In this document: piece after piece, positions 41,968-52,799 of the stretch | How the letters are laid out: every line of letters begins with the position of its first letter | Position numbering within the stretch: the first letter of the stretch is position 1 | Assembly (NCBI GenBank): GCA_934646185.1 | Contig: CAKUEH010000010.1 | Location: 1-64,000, forward strand | Source: an uncultured Oscillospiraceae bacterium | Lineage (GTDB): Bacteria > Bacillota > Clostridia > Oscillospirales > Oscillospiraceae | DNA length: 64,000 bases | Reading direction: 5' to 3' | Notes under the pieces: generated by a model | Database searches by the model: none | Seen by the model: only the letters and a program-made list of their open reading frames with translations | Told to the model about the DNA's origin: nothing | Position numbers and translations under genes: made by a program

Positions 41968-42800
41968 AGAAGAAATTCTGGACGGGCCGGCTGAAGACCA
42001 TTTTGATCGTCGCGCTCGTCGTCGCCATCTGCGCGGCTGTGACGCTTGCCATCACAAGCGGGACCAGCGCGATCGAAAACGTGGTCGGGACGATCCTGTC
42101 CCCCATCCGCGCGGGCGTCGCGTCCATCGACCGGCTGGCCGAGCGGTATTACAACTACATGTTCCGCTATGAGACGCTCGAGGCGAAAAACGCGGAGATG
42201 GAAAAGCAGATCCTCGCCATGCAGGAGGATATCCGCGACGCCGAGCAGCTGCAGCGCGAGAACGAATGGCTCAAGGCGCTTCTGAAGCTGTCGGAAGAGC
42301 ATGAGGATTACAAATTCCTCACGTCGTACATCATTTCCTGGGATTCCTCCGACTATAAAAGCGCCTTTACCATCGGCAAGGGTACGAACGCGGGGCTCGA
42401 AGAGGGCATGTGCGCCGTGACGGAAAACGGACAGGTCGTGGGCCTTGTGACCAAGGTCGGCGCGAACTGGGCCACCATCACGACGATCATGGACTCGTCG
42501 CTTGAAATTTCCGCCTCCGTGGCCTCGTCCGGCTATACAGGCGTGGTGCAGGGCACGTTCCTCGAGGACGGGACGGAAATCCTGCGCATGAACTATCTGC
42601 TGACGGACGCGATCGTCAAGAATAACGATCAGGTCGTTACGACCGGTTCGACGCTCTATCCGCGCGGACTGCTGCTGGGGTACATCACAAACGCCAGTCT
42701 CGACGAGACGGGCGTCGCGAAATACGCCACGCTCGAACCGTCCTGCGACCTGTCCCAGCTCGAGCAGATCGCGATCATTACGGAGTATAATGTGCAGTGA
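41964..42800 (+). CDS. mreC: Rod-shape determining protein MreC
   Basis: A 278-residue protein: a short cytoplasmic start, one membrane segment (about 12-33), a coiled coil (about 60-105, 'YETLEAKNAEMEKQILAMQEDI') and the extracellular beta domain with 'VTENGQVVGLVTKVGANWATITTIMD' and 'VVTTGSTLYPRGLLLGYI'. It links cytoplasmic cell-shape filaments to wall synthesis enzymes. AGGAGG precedes the ATG, which overlaps the maf stop. No mreB is present in the window. A dispersed repeat follows it before mreD. Confidence 0.95.
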   Translation: MKKKFWTGRLKTILIVALVVAICAAVTLAITSGTSAIENVVGTILSPIRAGVASIDRLAERYYNYMFRYETLEAKNAEMEKQILAMQEDIRDAEQLQRENEWLKALLKLSEEHEDYKFLTSYIISWDSSDYKSAFTIGKGTNAGLEEGMCAVTENGQVVGLVTKVGANWATITTIMDSSLEISASVASSGYTGVVQGTFLEDGTEILRMNYLLTDAIVKNNDQVVTTGSTLYPRGLLLGYITNASLDETGVAKYATLEPSCDLSQLEQIAIITEYNVQ

Positions 42801-42811
42801 CAGCTGTGCAA

Positions 42812-42970
42812 AAGCCTCCTCTTGCCGCGCCCCGCGCGGTAAGGGGAGGTGGCTCGGCGAAGCCGAGCCGGAGGGGATGGGCGGCAAATATCAGAGTGCT
42901 CCGAAATTTGCCGCGTTCGAATCCCCTCAGGCCCTTCGGGCCAGCTCCCCTTGTGCCCAAGGGGAGCCTT
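42812..42970 (+). repeat. Structured dispersed repeat, copy B (~159 bp), between mreC and mreD
   Basis: Shares with copy A (38964-39124) the core ATATCAGAGTGCTCCGAAAT and the segment from GAATCCCCTCAGGCCC to CAAGGGGAGCCTT. The variable hairpin differs in sequence but keeps pairing (GGCTCGGCGAAGCCGAGCC here against CATTTGCGAAGCAAATG in copy A), i.e. compensatory changes. Here no T run follows, so it would not stop mreD transcription. Confidence 0.85.
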
Positions 42971-43031
42971 GGTGCGGCTGAATCCTGCCCACTTGTATCA
43001 TGACTTTTCTTGCCGGAAGGAGGCCTGCGCG

Positions 43032-43532
43032 ATGCATGCGGCCTATAAAAATGCGCTGATGTGGACGCTTTACGGCGTGCTGTTTCTTCTGATCGCCGTT
43101 TTGCAGACGGTCGTGTTCGGCCGGGCGCGGTTTTTCGGCGTCAAGCTGACGCTCATCCCCGTCTGCATCGCCTGCGTTTCCATGCTGGCCGGGGCCGAGG
43201 CCGGGGCGCTCTACGGCCTTTGCTGCGGCGCCGTCTGGTGCTTTACGGGCGCGAGCGGCGGCGCGATGCATATCGTGCTGCTGACGCTCTGCGGCGCGGT
43301 GATCGGCTATCTCTGCGACCGGTATCTGGTGCGGCAGCTGCTGTCCGCCCTTCTGATGAGCCTGCTGGCGCTCGTATTCTGCCAGACGATCCTGTTTCTG
43401 CTTCAATGCTATCTCGGCACGGTCTACATCGGCATGATCACCGCTCTGCCGGTCCAGATCGGCCTGAGCCTGCTCGTGTGCCCGCTTCTGTATCTGGGAG
43501 CCTGGGCGATCCGAAAGGTTGGTGCCAAATAA
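43032..43532 (+). CDS. mreD: Rod-shape determining protein MreD
   Basis: A 166-residue integral membrane protein with five to six hydrophobic segments, small size and position between mreC and a class B penicillin-binding protein, as expected of MreD. ATG 43032 has GGAAGGAGG upstream; the frame extends to 42849 but that part is repeat-derived. Recognition rests on topology and synteny because MreD sequence is poorly conserved. Confidence 0.85.
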   Translation: MHAAYKNALMWTLYGVLFLLIAVLQTVVFGRARFFGVKLTLIPVCIACVSMLAGAEAGALYGLCCGAVWCFTGASGGAMHIVLLTLCGAVIGYLCDRYLVRQLLSALLMSLLALVFCQTILFLLQCYLGTVYIGMITALPVQIGLSLLVCPLLYLGAWAIRKVGAK

Positions 43533-45644
43533 ATGCAGCGAATCTCCCGCTTCCGCATGATCGTGTTCATCGTCGTCATTCTGGCCATGATCGGTGTGTT
43601 CACTCTGCGGCTTTACAAGACGCAGGCCGCCGTTACGGAAGAAAACCTTGTCACGGCGGACGCCGACTCCATGACGTACCAGTCGACGGTCGAGGCCGCG
43701 CGCGGCAACATTCTCGACCGCAACGGCAATGTGCTGGTGTCGAACCGCGCGAGCTATAACCTCGTCATCATCAACTTCGTCTTTTTCAACGCGCCCGACC
43801 CGAACGGGAATCTGCTGAAGGTGCTGAATCTCTGCGACGAGCTTGGCATCCAGTATGAATCGCACTTCCCCGTCACTGCGGACAGGCCCTATGCCTATAC
43901 CGACACGAACGATACCGCGTGGCAGGGCTATTTCCGCAAATTCCTTGCCAGCCGGAGCTACGACCTCGATATCTCCGCGCCCACGCTCATGAAGCGTCTG
44001 CGCAGCGAATACAAGATCCCCGACGACTGGAGCCAGCGGGACGTTTACCGCGTCATTTCCGTCCGCTATGAGCTCGAACTCCGCTCGGTCGACGATATCG
44101 GCATGGAAAACTATACGCTGGCAGAGGACGTGGACGCGGAATCCCTAGCTGCCGTGATGGAGCTGGCTGTGCCGGGCGTCGTCGTTGAAAACGGCACGGT
44201 GCGCGAATACAACACCACCCACGCCGCGCACATTCTCGGCTATATCGGCCCGATCTGGAGCGAGGAGGCCGCGGAATACAGCGAAAAGGGCTACTCGCTG
44301 AACGCCCTCGTCGGAAAATCCGGCGTGGAGCAGGCGTTTGAGGAATATCTGCACGGCTCGAGCGGCATCAAGAAAACGACCGTCTCCTCGACCGGCGAAA
44401 TTCTGAACCGCTATTACGTGACGGAGCCCGTGCCGGGCAACAACGTCGAGCTGACGATCGACATTTCGCTTCAGTCCGTGGCCGAGCAGGCACTCGAGAA
44501 GGTCATTCTCGATCTGCGTGAAAACGGCGTCGGCCGGAACAAGGAGGGCAAGGACGCCCAGGGCGGCGCGGTCGTCGTGCAGCTGTGCAAGACGGGCGAG
44601 ATCCTCGCCATCGCGAGCTACCCGACCTACGATCTCGCAACGTTCAGCCAGAACTACACCGCGCTCGACGAGGACGAAATGCGGCCTCTTTACAACCGCG
44701 CGCTCGCGGCCTATCCGCCCGGCTCGGTCTACAAGATGGTCACGTCCATCGCCGCCGTCGACATGGGCGGCTTCGACCCCGGCTATATCATCGAGGACAA
44801 GGGTCTTTACACCTTCTACGAGTCCTTCCAGCCCAAGTGCCACATCTGGTCGCTTGCCAACCCGCGCACGCACGGCAAGATCAACCTGATGGAGGCCATC
44901 GCCTATTCCTGCAACTATTATTTCTACGAGGTCGGCCGTCTGACCTATGACAGCTATATGAAGCAGACGGGCGAGAACCCGTTTGACATCGTCGCCAAGG
45001 CCCTCGGCCTCGGCGAACCGACGGGCATCGAGCTGCCGGAATCCATCGGCTCGCGCGCAAACGCGGAGGAAAAGAACAGGCAGTACGCGGGCGAGGACGC
45101 GGGCTGGTTCGGCGCGGACGTGCTGCAGGCCGTCATCGGCCAGAGCCTGAACAAATTTACGCCTCTGCAGCTGGTCTGCTACGCCTCGGCGCTGGCAAAC
45201 AAGGGCACGCGCTATGAAGCGACGCTTCTGTCCCGCGTCGTCTCGTGGGACTATCAGGATCTGATCGAGGAATCCAGGCCCGTCGTGGCAAGCACACTGG
45301 AGATCTCGGAAAAGGCGCTGACCGCGCTCGACCAGGGCATGCGCATGACCGGCACCATCGGCACGGCAGAGCAGTATCTCAAGGATTATCCCATCCCCAT
45401 CGCCTGCAAGACCGGCACGGCGCAGTGGCAGGGCACGACCTCCACCGGCTCGTTCTCCGGCTCCGACCACGCCTCGTTCGTGCTCTACGCGCCGGCGGAC
45501 GATCCCGAGATCGCCATCGCCGTCTATGTCGAGCGCGGCTCGCAGGGCGGCAATCTGGCAAACGTCTGCATCCCCATTCTCGACGCCTATTTCTCCAGCT
45601 CCACCAAATACGAGACTGTCGCGACTGAAAATATCGCTTACTAA
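43533..45644 (+). CDS. mrdA: Penicillin-binding protein 2 (class B transpeptidase)
   Basis: A 703-residue protein with one N-terminal membrane segment (about 8-28), a dimerisation/pedestal region and a transpeptidase domain. Active-site motifs are SVYK in 'PPGSVYKM' (SxxK), SCN in 'IAYSCNYYFYE' (SxN) and KTG in 'IACKTGTAQW'. It cross-links peptidoglycan during cell elongation, working with MreC/MreD. Its ATG directly follows the mreD stop. Confidence 0.94.
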   Translation: MQRISRFRMIVFIVVILAMIGVFTLRLYKTQAAVTEENLVTADADSMTYQSTVEAARGNILDRNGNVLVSNRASYNLVIINFVFFNAPDPNGNLLKVLNLCDELGIQYESHFPVTADRPYAYTDTNDTAWQGYFRKFLASRSYDLDISAPTLMKRLRSEYKIPDDWSQRDVYRVISVRYELELRSVDDIGMENYTLAEDVDAESLAAVMELAVPGVVVENGTVREYNTTHAAHILGYIGPIWSEEAAEYSEKGYSLNALVGKSGVEQAFEEYLHGSSGIKKTTVSSTGEILNRYYVTEPVPGNNVELTIDISLQSVAEQALEKVILDLRENGVGRNKEGKDAQGGAVVVQLCKTGEILAIASYPTYDLATFSQNYTALDEDEMRPLYNRALAAYPPGSVYKMVTSIAAVDMGGFDPGYIIEDKGLYTFYESFQPKCHIWSLANPRTHGKINLMEAIAYSCNYYFYEVGRLTYDSYMKQTGENPFDIVAKALGLGEPTGIELPESIGSRANAEEKNRQYAGEDAGWFGADVLQAVIGQSLNKFTPLQLVCYASALANKGTRYEATLLSRVVSWDYQDLIEESRPVVASTLEISEKALTALDQGMRMTGTIGTAEQYLKDYPIPIACKTGTAQWQGTTSTGSFSGSDHASFVLYAPADDPEIAIAVYVERGSQGGNLANVCIPILDAYFSSSTKYETVATENIAY

Positions 45645-45658
45645 GAGAGGAACCGCAC

Positions 45659-47470
<1,812 letters not shown>

Positions 47471-47482
47471 GAGGGGTTTTCC

Positions 47483-48682
47483 GTGGCGCTCATTCAGATC
47501 GTTGAAAACAAGAAAAAAAGCCTCGGCATCTACGTGCATATCCCGTTCTGCCGGAGCAAATGCGAATACTGCGACTTTTATTCCATCCCCGGCGCGCGCA
47601 GCCGGGAGCTGATGGACCGGTATCTCGACGCCGTGATCCTGCACATCCGCGAGGCCGCGCAGGGCGCGGCGGGCTACGAGGTCGACACCGTCTACTTCGG
47701 CGGCGGCACGCCGTCGTTCTTCGGGGCCGGCGGGCTTGCGAAGATCTTCGCCGAGATTGACCGCCGCTTCGACGTCAGCCGCGACGCGGAGGTCTCGCTC
47801 GAGGCCAATCCCGATTCCGTGACGCTTCCCATGCTCACGCGGCTGCGCCGCGCGGGCTTCAACCGCATCTCCATCGGCGTGCAGTCGGACGACGACGCGC
47901 AGCTCAAGGCCCTCGGCCGCCCGCACAACTACCGGCAGGCGCAGCAGGCCGTGTCGCTCTCGCGCCGCGCGGGGTTTGACAACGTCTCGGTCGACCTCAT
48001 GTTCGGCCTGCCGAACCAGTCGCGCGAGCAGTGGATGCAGACGCTGCGCAATGTGATCGATCTCAAGGCCGACCACATCAGCTGCTACGGGCTCAAGGTC
48101 GAGCCCGGCACGAAGCTCTGGTCGTACAAGGACTGCGCCAATCTCCCGGACGACGACGCGCAGGCGGATATGTATTTCTACGCCGTCGAGACGCTCGAGC
48201 AGTTCGGCTACCATCAGTACGAGATCTCCAATTTCGCGCACGACGGCTTCATCTGCCGCCACAACATGAAATACTGGGTCGGCGACGAGTATCTGGGCTT
48301 CGGCCCGTGCGCGGCGTCAGACTTTGCCGGGCGGCGGTTCACCATCAAGCCCGATCTCGAGGGCTATATCAAGGGCGTGATGGGCAAGGGCCAGATCCTG
48401 TCCGAGTCCGAGCTCGTCCCGCTGCGCGAGCGCGCGGGGGAATATCTCATGCTCCGGCTGCGGACGGTCGACGGCATCGAAAAGGGCGAGTACACCCGCT
48501 CGTTCCTGCTGCCGTTCGAGCCGATCGAGGATATCCTCGTCCGGCTGCAGCTGCAGGAATACGCCGCGTTCACCTCCGGCCGCTGGCATCTGACGCCGAA
48601 GGGCTTCATGCTCTCGAACACCATTCTGGTAGAGCTGCTGGAGGCGCAGCAGAAATCCAAGCCGCTGGCGCAGAAGCGCTGA
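47483..48682 (+). CDS. hemW: HemW-type radical SAM haem chaperone
   Basis: A 399-residue protein with GTG start (TAGGAGGGG upstream). 'YVHIPFCRSKCEYCDFYS' gives the CxxxCxxC iron-sulfur site; 'VDTVYFGGGTPSFF' and 'SVDLMFGLPNQ' are HemN/HemW family motifs. The family was once called coproporphyrinogen III oxidase-like; HemW lacks that activity and is thought to deliver haem. The C-terminal HemW domain is present, including 'YTRSFLLPFEP'. Confidence 0.92.
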   Translation: MALIQIVENKKKSLGIYVHIPFCRSKCEYCDFYSIPGARSRELMDRYLDAVILHIREAAQGAAGYEVDTVYFGGGTPSFFGAGGLAKIFAEIDRRFDVSRDAEVSLEANPDSVTLPMLTRLRRAGFNRISIGVQSDDDAQLKALGRPHNYRQAQQAVSLSRRAGFDNVSVDLMFGLPNQSREQWMQTLRNVIDLKADHISCYGLKVEPGTKLWSYKDCANLPDDDAQADMYFYAVETLEQFGYHQYEISNFAHDGFICRHNMKYWVGDEYLGFGPCAASDFAGRRFTIKPDLEGYIKGVMGKGQILSESELVPLRERAGEYLMLRLRTVDGIEKGEYTRSFLLPFEPIEDILVRLQLQEYAAFTSGRWHLTPKGFMLSNTILVELLEAQQKSKPLAQKR

Positions 48683-48700
48683 ACATCGGAACAGACGAAC

Positions 48701-48734
48701 AGAGCCGGGGAAGCGTCGACGCTTCCCCGGCTCT
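48701..48734. terminator. Palindromic terminator-like hairpin after hemW
   Basis: A perfect 34-base palindrome, stem AGAGCCGGGGAAGCGTC and its complement, begins 19 bases after hemW. No T run follows, so termination is likely but not certain. Confidence 0.55.
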
Positions 48735-49005
48735 TGCCGGAAAAACAGCTCTTCCGGTCAATCGGTGCGGCCGGAGGCAGAGGCTGCGAAGAAACCGGGC
48801 GGCTGCTTTTCGGACTCCGCCCGGATCAGCGGGACGCGGAACCCCCGTTCTGCCTGCCTTCTGCCGCTCCGGCGAAGCGCGGCGTCTGACCGAAACGCGC
48901 ACCTGCGTATGGATCATCCGGCGGACAAAGCATCTCAAAAGCGTTTGCCAACGATCTCTCTGGCCATAGTATGCGCAGGGCGGCACAAAATACACAAGGA
49001 CAGAT
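48735..49005. other. Gene-free GC-rich interval with local pairing
   Basis: No frame here has a ribosome binding site or recognisable protein. Local pairs include CCGGGCGG (48796-48803) with CCGCCCGG (48816-48823 region). I looked for a cobalamin riboswitch and did not find the B12 box. It lies upstream of the NUDIX promoter. Confidence 0.4.
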
Positions 49006-49034
49006 TTGACTTTGCAGGCGCAAAACGGTAAGAT
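49006..49034 (+). promoter_or_regulatory. Promoter of the NUDIX-cob operon
   Basis: TTGACT (49006-49011) and TAAGAT (49029-49034) are 17 bases apart, 28 bases before ATG 49063. Confidence 0.65.
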
Positions 49035-49062
49035 AAGAAAAAACGAAGGAAGCGGAAGCACA

Positions 49063-49626
49063 ATGGAAGAATTTAAAAATTTACAGGAAACAAAGCTCTC
49101 GTCCCAGCCGATCTTCGACGGCGACGTGCTGCATATCTATAAGGACACTGTCCGTCTGCCGAACGGCAGGACCTCCACGCGGGAATACACTGTGCATCAC
49201 GGCGCGGTGTGCGTGATCCCGCTGCTGGAAAACGGAGACGTGCTGCTCGAGCGGCAGTTCCGCTACGCCATGGGCGAGGTTCTGACGGAGATCCCCGCCG
49301 GAAAGCTCGACTACATCGGCGAAGACCCGCGCGAGGCCGCGCTGCGCGAGCTGCGCGAGGAGACGGGCGCGATCGCAAGTGAGCTCATCCCGCTCGGGCC
49401 GTTTTATCCCACGTGCGCGTATTCGACCGAGGTCATCCACATGTTCCTGGCCCGCGGGCTGACCTTCGGCGAGCGGGAGCTGGACGAGGACGAATTTCTG
49501 AACGTGTTCCGCCTGCCGCTGCGCGAGCTGGTGGAGAAGGTCTTAAACGGCGAGATCCCCGACGCCAAGACGCAGGCCGCCGCGCTTCGCGTGTGGTGCA
49601 TGCTGCAGGAGGGGAAGCTCTCGTGA
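49063..49626 (+). CDS. NUDIX hydrolase, ADP-ribose pyrophosphatase-like
   Basis: A 187-residue protein with the NUDIX box G-x5-E-x7-REUxEExGU in 'GEDPREAALRELREETGA' around residues 88-105. 'FDGDVLHIYKDTVRLPNGR' and 'VIPLLENGDVLLERQFRYAMGE' match the NudF/YqkG ADP-ribose pyrophosphatase group. GAAGGAAGC precedes ATG 49063. It overlaps the next gene by four bases and heads a continuous run into the cobalamin genes. Confidence 0.9.
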   Translation: MEEFKNLQETKLSSQPIFDGDVLHIYKDTVRLPNGRTSTREYTVHHGAVCVIPLLENGDVLLERQFRYAMGEVLTEIPAGKLDYIGEDPREAALRELREETGAIASELIPLGPFYPTCAYSTEVIHMFLARGLTFGERELDEDEFLNVFRLPLRELVEKVLNGEIPDAKTQAAALRVWCMLQEGKLS

Positions 49627-50384
49627 GACGGGAGCTGGTTTATCTCTCGTCCATCGGCGCAGACTGCTGCGAGACCGCGCGGGACTTCGGCCTCGGCATC
49701 GAGCTTGCGCAGTTCTGCACAGCCGCCCGGCTCGACGGCGCGCCGGCGGAGCCGTGGGAGCTGCCGGTGGAGCGCTGCCTGTCCGCGGCAGACCGGTTCA
49801 TCCTGCACGGGCCGTTCAACGAGCTGACCCCCGCGGCCATCGATCCGCTGGTGCTGGACGTGACGAAGAAGCGGTACCGGCAGGCGATCGAAAAAGCGCG
49901 GACGCTGGGGATCCGGAAAATCGTCCTGCACGCGGGCTTTCTGCCGCTGGTCTATTATCCGGAATGGTTCGTTGACCGCAGCGCCGCCGTGTGGCGGGAG
50001 CTGCTTTGCGAGATCCCGGCCGACACGACCGTGTGTCTGGAAAACGTGCTCGAGCCCGAGCCGCGGCTGCTCACGGCGATCATGCAGGCCGTGGACGATC
50101 CGCGTCTTCGCATCTGCCTCGATCTCGGCCACGCGAATACGTGCGCGTCGGAGATTGCCCCGGAGGACTGGCTGCGCGCCTGCGCGCCGTATCTTTCCCA
50201 TGTACACCTGCACAACAATCAGGGCGGCCGCGATCTGCACGCAGCGCTCTTTGACGGCGTGATGGATATTGCGGGGCTGCTTTCCCTGCTGGAGGCGCTT
50301 TCCCCGCAGGCGACATGCACGCTCGAGCTGACGCAGGATAGGCCGAGCCTCGACTGGCTCGTGAAACAGCACCTTTTGGAGTGA
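49623..50384 (+). CDS. Sugar phosphate isomerase/epimerase-like TIM barrel protein
   Basis: A 253-residue protein starting at GTG 49623 within the NUDIX stop (GTGA). The pattern 'RFILHGPFNELTPAAID', 'KIVLHAGFLPLVYYPEWF', 'VCLENVLEPEP', 'ICLDLGHANTCAS' and 'HVHLHNNQGGRD' with metal-binding Glu, Asp and His residues fits the AP-endonuclease-2/xylose-isomerase-like superfamily. Function is unknown; its position directly before cobT raises a possible link to cobalamin lower-ligand or sugar metabolism, which is only inference. Confidence 0.8.
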   Translation: MRRELVYLSSIGADCCETARDFGLGIELAQFCTAARLDGAPAEPWELPVERCLSAADRFILHGPFNELTPAAIDPLVLDVTKKRYRQAIEKARTLGIRKIVLHAGFLPLVYYPEWFVDRSAAVWRELLCEIPADTTVCLENVLEPEPRLLTAIMQAVDDPRLRICLDLGHANTCASEIAPEDWLRACAPYLSHVHLHNNQGGRDLHAALFDGVMDIAGLLSLLEALSPQATCTLELTQDRPSLDWLVKQHLLE

Positions 50385-50389
50385 ACGCT

Positions 50390-51490
50390 ATGGAACAGAC
50401 TGAACGGCAGCTTTTTTCGCTGCTTTCCGAAATAACCCCGCTGTACGACGCGCCCATGCGCGAGGCCAGAGCCCGGCAGGACGCGCTTGCAAAGCCGCCC
50501 GGCAGCCTCGGTCTGCTGGAGGAGCTCTCCGTCCAGCTGGCGGGGATCACCGGGCGCGTCAAAAACGAGGTCACACGCACCCGCATCTACGTGCTCGCGG
50601 CGGACAATGGCGTGGTGTGCGAGGGCGTCTCGTCCGCGCCGCAGTCGGTCACGCGGGCGCAGGCCATCAACCTGACGCGCGGGCTGACCGGCGCGTCGTG
50701 CCTGGCAAAGCACTTTCATGACGGCCTGACGGTCGTCGACATGGGCATCGCGCTGCCCTATGCCTGTCCGGCGATCGTAAACCGCAGTCTCGGCAAGGGC
50801 ACGGCGAACATCGCAGCCGGCCCGGCCATGGCGCGGCAAACGGCCGTTCAGGGCATTCTGACCGGCATGGAGCTTGCCGCGCAGGCAAAGCGGGACGGGA
50901 TCCAGATCCTCGGCGTGGGCGAGATGGGCATCGGCAACACGACAACGTCCTCCACCGTTTTGTGCGCGCTGAGCGGCGAACCCGTCGAGGCCGTCACGGG
51001 CCGCGGCGGCGGGCTGACCGACGCGGCGTTTTTGAAGAAAAAGCAGGTGATCGAACAGGCGCTGGCCGTAAACGCGCCGGACGCGCACGACCCCATCGAC
51101 GTTCTGCACAAGGTCGGCGGGTTCGATCTGTGCGCGATGACGGGCGTATTTCTGGGCGCGGCGCACGAGCGCCTGCCCGTCGTGGTCGACGGGTTCATTT
51201 CCGTCGTCGCCGCGCTCTGCGCCGCCCGGCTGTGCGGGGCCGCGAAGGGCTATTTCATCGGCTCGCACGTGTCCTATGAACGCGGGTACGAGATCGCGGC
51301 GCGGCTGCTGGGTCTGAAGCCCTGTCTGCAGCTCGGCATGCGGCTGGGCGAGGGCAGCGGGTGCCCGCTGGCGTTCCGCGTGGCCGAGGCGGCCTGCGCG
51401 GTGATGAACACGATGGCGACGTTCCCCGAGGCCGCCATCGACGACGGATATCTGACCGAAATACGCGAAAGGGACAGCTTTACGGTATGA
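50390..51490 (+). CDS. cobT: Nicotinate-nucleotide-dimethylbenzimidazole phosphoribosyltransferase
   Basis: A 366-residue protein. CobT transfers phosphoribose from nicotinate mononucleotide to the lower-ligand base. Landmarks are 'RQDALAKPPGSLGLLEELSVQLAGI' (KPxGSLGxLE), 'ADNGVVCEGVSSAPQSVT', 'LGVGEMGIGNTTTSSTV', 'GRGGGLTDAAFLKKKQVIEQAL' and 'EGSGCPLAFRVAEAA' with the catalytic Glu region. ATG 50390 with GGAG upstream is chosen over GTG 50381. It starts the cobT-U-S run with overlapping stops and starts. Confidence 0.96.
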   Translation: MEQTERQLFSLLSEITPLYDAPMREARARQDALAKPPGSLGLLEELSVQLAGITGRVKNEVTRTRIYVLAADNGVVCEGVSSAPQSVTRAQAINLTRGLTGASCLAKHFHDGLTVVDMGIALPYACPAIVNRSLGKGTANIAAGPAMARQTAVQGILTGMELAAQAKRDGIQILGVGEMGIGNTTTSSTVLCALSGEPVEAVTGRGGGLTDAAFLKKKQVIEQALAVNAPDAHDPIDVLHKVGGFDLCAMTGVFLGAAHERLPVVVDGFISVVAALCAARLCGAAKGYFIGSHVSYERGYEIAARLLGLKPCLQLGMRLGEGSGCPLAFRVAEAACAVMNTMATFPEAAIDDGYLTEIRERDSFTV

Positions 51491-52020
51491 ACTACTTTCT
51501 TTCCGGCGGCGCGAAAAACGGAAAATCCTCTCTGGCGCAGGAGATCGTCTGCGCGCAGAGCGGGCCGCGCTATTATCTGGCGACCATGATCCCGCACGAC
51601 GATGAAGACCGCCTGCGCATCCGGCGGCATCTGGATAACCGCGCGGGGCTGGGCTTTCAGACCGTCGAATGCGGAACGGGCATTCTCGCCTCACTTTCGC
51701 AGATGGAGCCGGACGGCGCGGTGCTGCTCGACAGCGTGACGGCGCTGCTGTCAAACGAAATGTTCCGCGCGGACGGCACGATGGACGCTTCCGCCCCGGC
51801 GCGTCTGGAAGCGGAGCTGCTGGAGTTTTCCCGCCGCATGCGCTGCTGCGTGTTCGTGAGCGATTATATCTACGCCGACGGCGGACAGTATGACGAATGG
51901 ACGGAATGCTACCGCCGGGGACTGGCCCGGCTCGACCGGGTGCTGGCGGCGGCGTGCGAAAATGTCGCGGAGCTGTGCTGCGCGCAGGCATATTGGTATA
52001 AAGGAGGCTTTGCCCGATGA
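51487..52020 (+). CDS. cobU: CobU-type adenosylcobinamide kinase/guanylyltransferase
   Basis: A 177-residue protein whose ATG overlaps the cobT stop. The P-loop is 'GGAKNGKSSLA'; 'RLRIRRHLDNR' keeps the His region used for guanylylation in CobU, and 'VLLDSVTALLSNEMF' is the Walker-B-like motif. The C-terminal VxNExGxGIVP motif of classical CobU is replaced by 'VFVSDYIYADGGQYDEWTECY'. CobU phosphorylates adenosylcobinamide and activates it with GTP. A second, shorter CobU-like protein at 52800 carries the motif that is missing here. Confidence 0.85.
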   Translation: MNYFLSGGAKNGKSSLAQEIVCAQSGPRYYLATMIPHDDEDRLRIRRHLDNRAGLGFQTVECGTGILASLSQMEPDGAVLLDSVTALLSNEMFRADGTMDASAPARLEAELLEFSRRMRCCVFVSDYIYADGGQYDEWTECYRRGLARLDRVLAAACENVAELCCAQAYWYKGGFAR

Positions 52021-52787
52021 AGACCAGGTTCAAAAAGCCCCTGACGGCGCTTATGATGGCGTGGGGGACGTATCTTGCGATCCCGTGCCCGTATAAGGTC
52101 TGGGACGACGCGCTGCGCCCGTGGCAGATCGTGTGCCTGCCGCCGGTGGGGCTGATCGTGGGCGGGCTGTGGGCGCTGTGCGCGGCTCTTTTTGCGCAGT
52201 TCCGGTTTACCGGACTTCTGGCCGCCGCGATCTTGACGGCGCTGCCGTATCTCGTGACGGGCTTTTTCCATCTGGACGGGTTTCTCGACTGCTGCGACGC
52301 GATCCTGTCGCGGCGCGATCTGCAAACGCGGCAGAAAATTCTCAAGGATTCGCGCGTGGGCGCGTTCGCGGTCGTGGGCGCGATCTTGCTGTTTCTGTTC
52401 TCGTTCGCGGCGCTGGCGGACTGCGAGTTTTCGTATATCTGGCGGGCGCTGCTGCTCATGCCGGCTGTGACGCGGTGCATGGCGGGCGTCGCGGTGGAGT
52501 CCTTCGCGCCCATGAGGACCAGCCAGTATGCCGGCACGTTTGAGGCCGGAAAGACGAAGCGGCAGCGGACTGTCCTGCTCGGGATGTATCTGGCCGTCAT
52601 GCTGGCGGTGTTCGTATTCCTGTTTTCGCGGCCCAGCTGCGCGCTGGCCGTCGCGTGGGCGGGGCTCACGACGATTCTGTCCTGCCGTCTGGCGCGGAAG
52701 AATCTCGGCGGCATGTCCGGCGACATCGCGGGCTTCTCCATCACGCTGGGCGAGCTGTCCGGCCTTCTGATTCTGGCAATATTTTAA
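52017..52787 (+). CDS. cobS: Adenosylcobinamide-GDP ribazoletransferase (cobalamin synthase)
   Basis: A 256-residue membrane protein with about seven hydrophobic segments and the active-site pattern 'FHLDGFLDCCDAILS' (H-x-D-G-x2-D-x2-D) followed by 'KILKDSRVGAFAVVG'. CobS joins adenosylcobinamide-GDP with alpha-ribazole (phosphate) in the membrane. Its ATG overlaps the cobU stop by four bases. Confidence 0.95.
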   Translation: MKTRFKKPLTALMMAWGTYLAIPCPYKVWDDALRPWQIVCLPPVGLIVGGLWALCAALFAQFRFTGLLAAAILTALPYLVTGFFHLDGFLDCCDAILSRRDLQTRQKILKDSRVGAFAVVGAILLFLFSFAALADCEFSYIWRALLLMPAVTRCMAGVAVESFAPMRTSQYAGTFEAGKTKRQRTVLLGMYLAVMLAVFVFLFSRPSCALAVAWAGLTTILSCRLARKNLGGMSGDIAGFSITLGELSGLLILAIF

Positions 52788-52799
52788 GGAGAGCATCAT

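Noticed and set aside
48735..49005. Possible cobalamin riboswitch upstream of the cob operon
   Set aside because: Fragments such as GGTGC and ACCTGC occur, but the B12 box and the CCGCCACTG core are missing, and the operon promoter at 49006 lies downstream of the structure.
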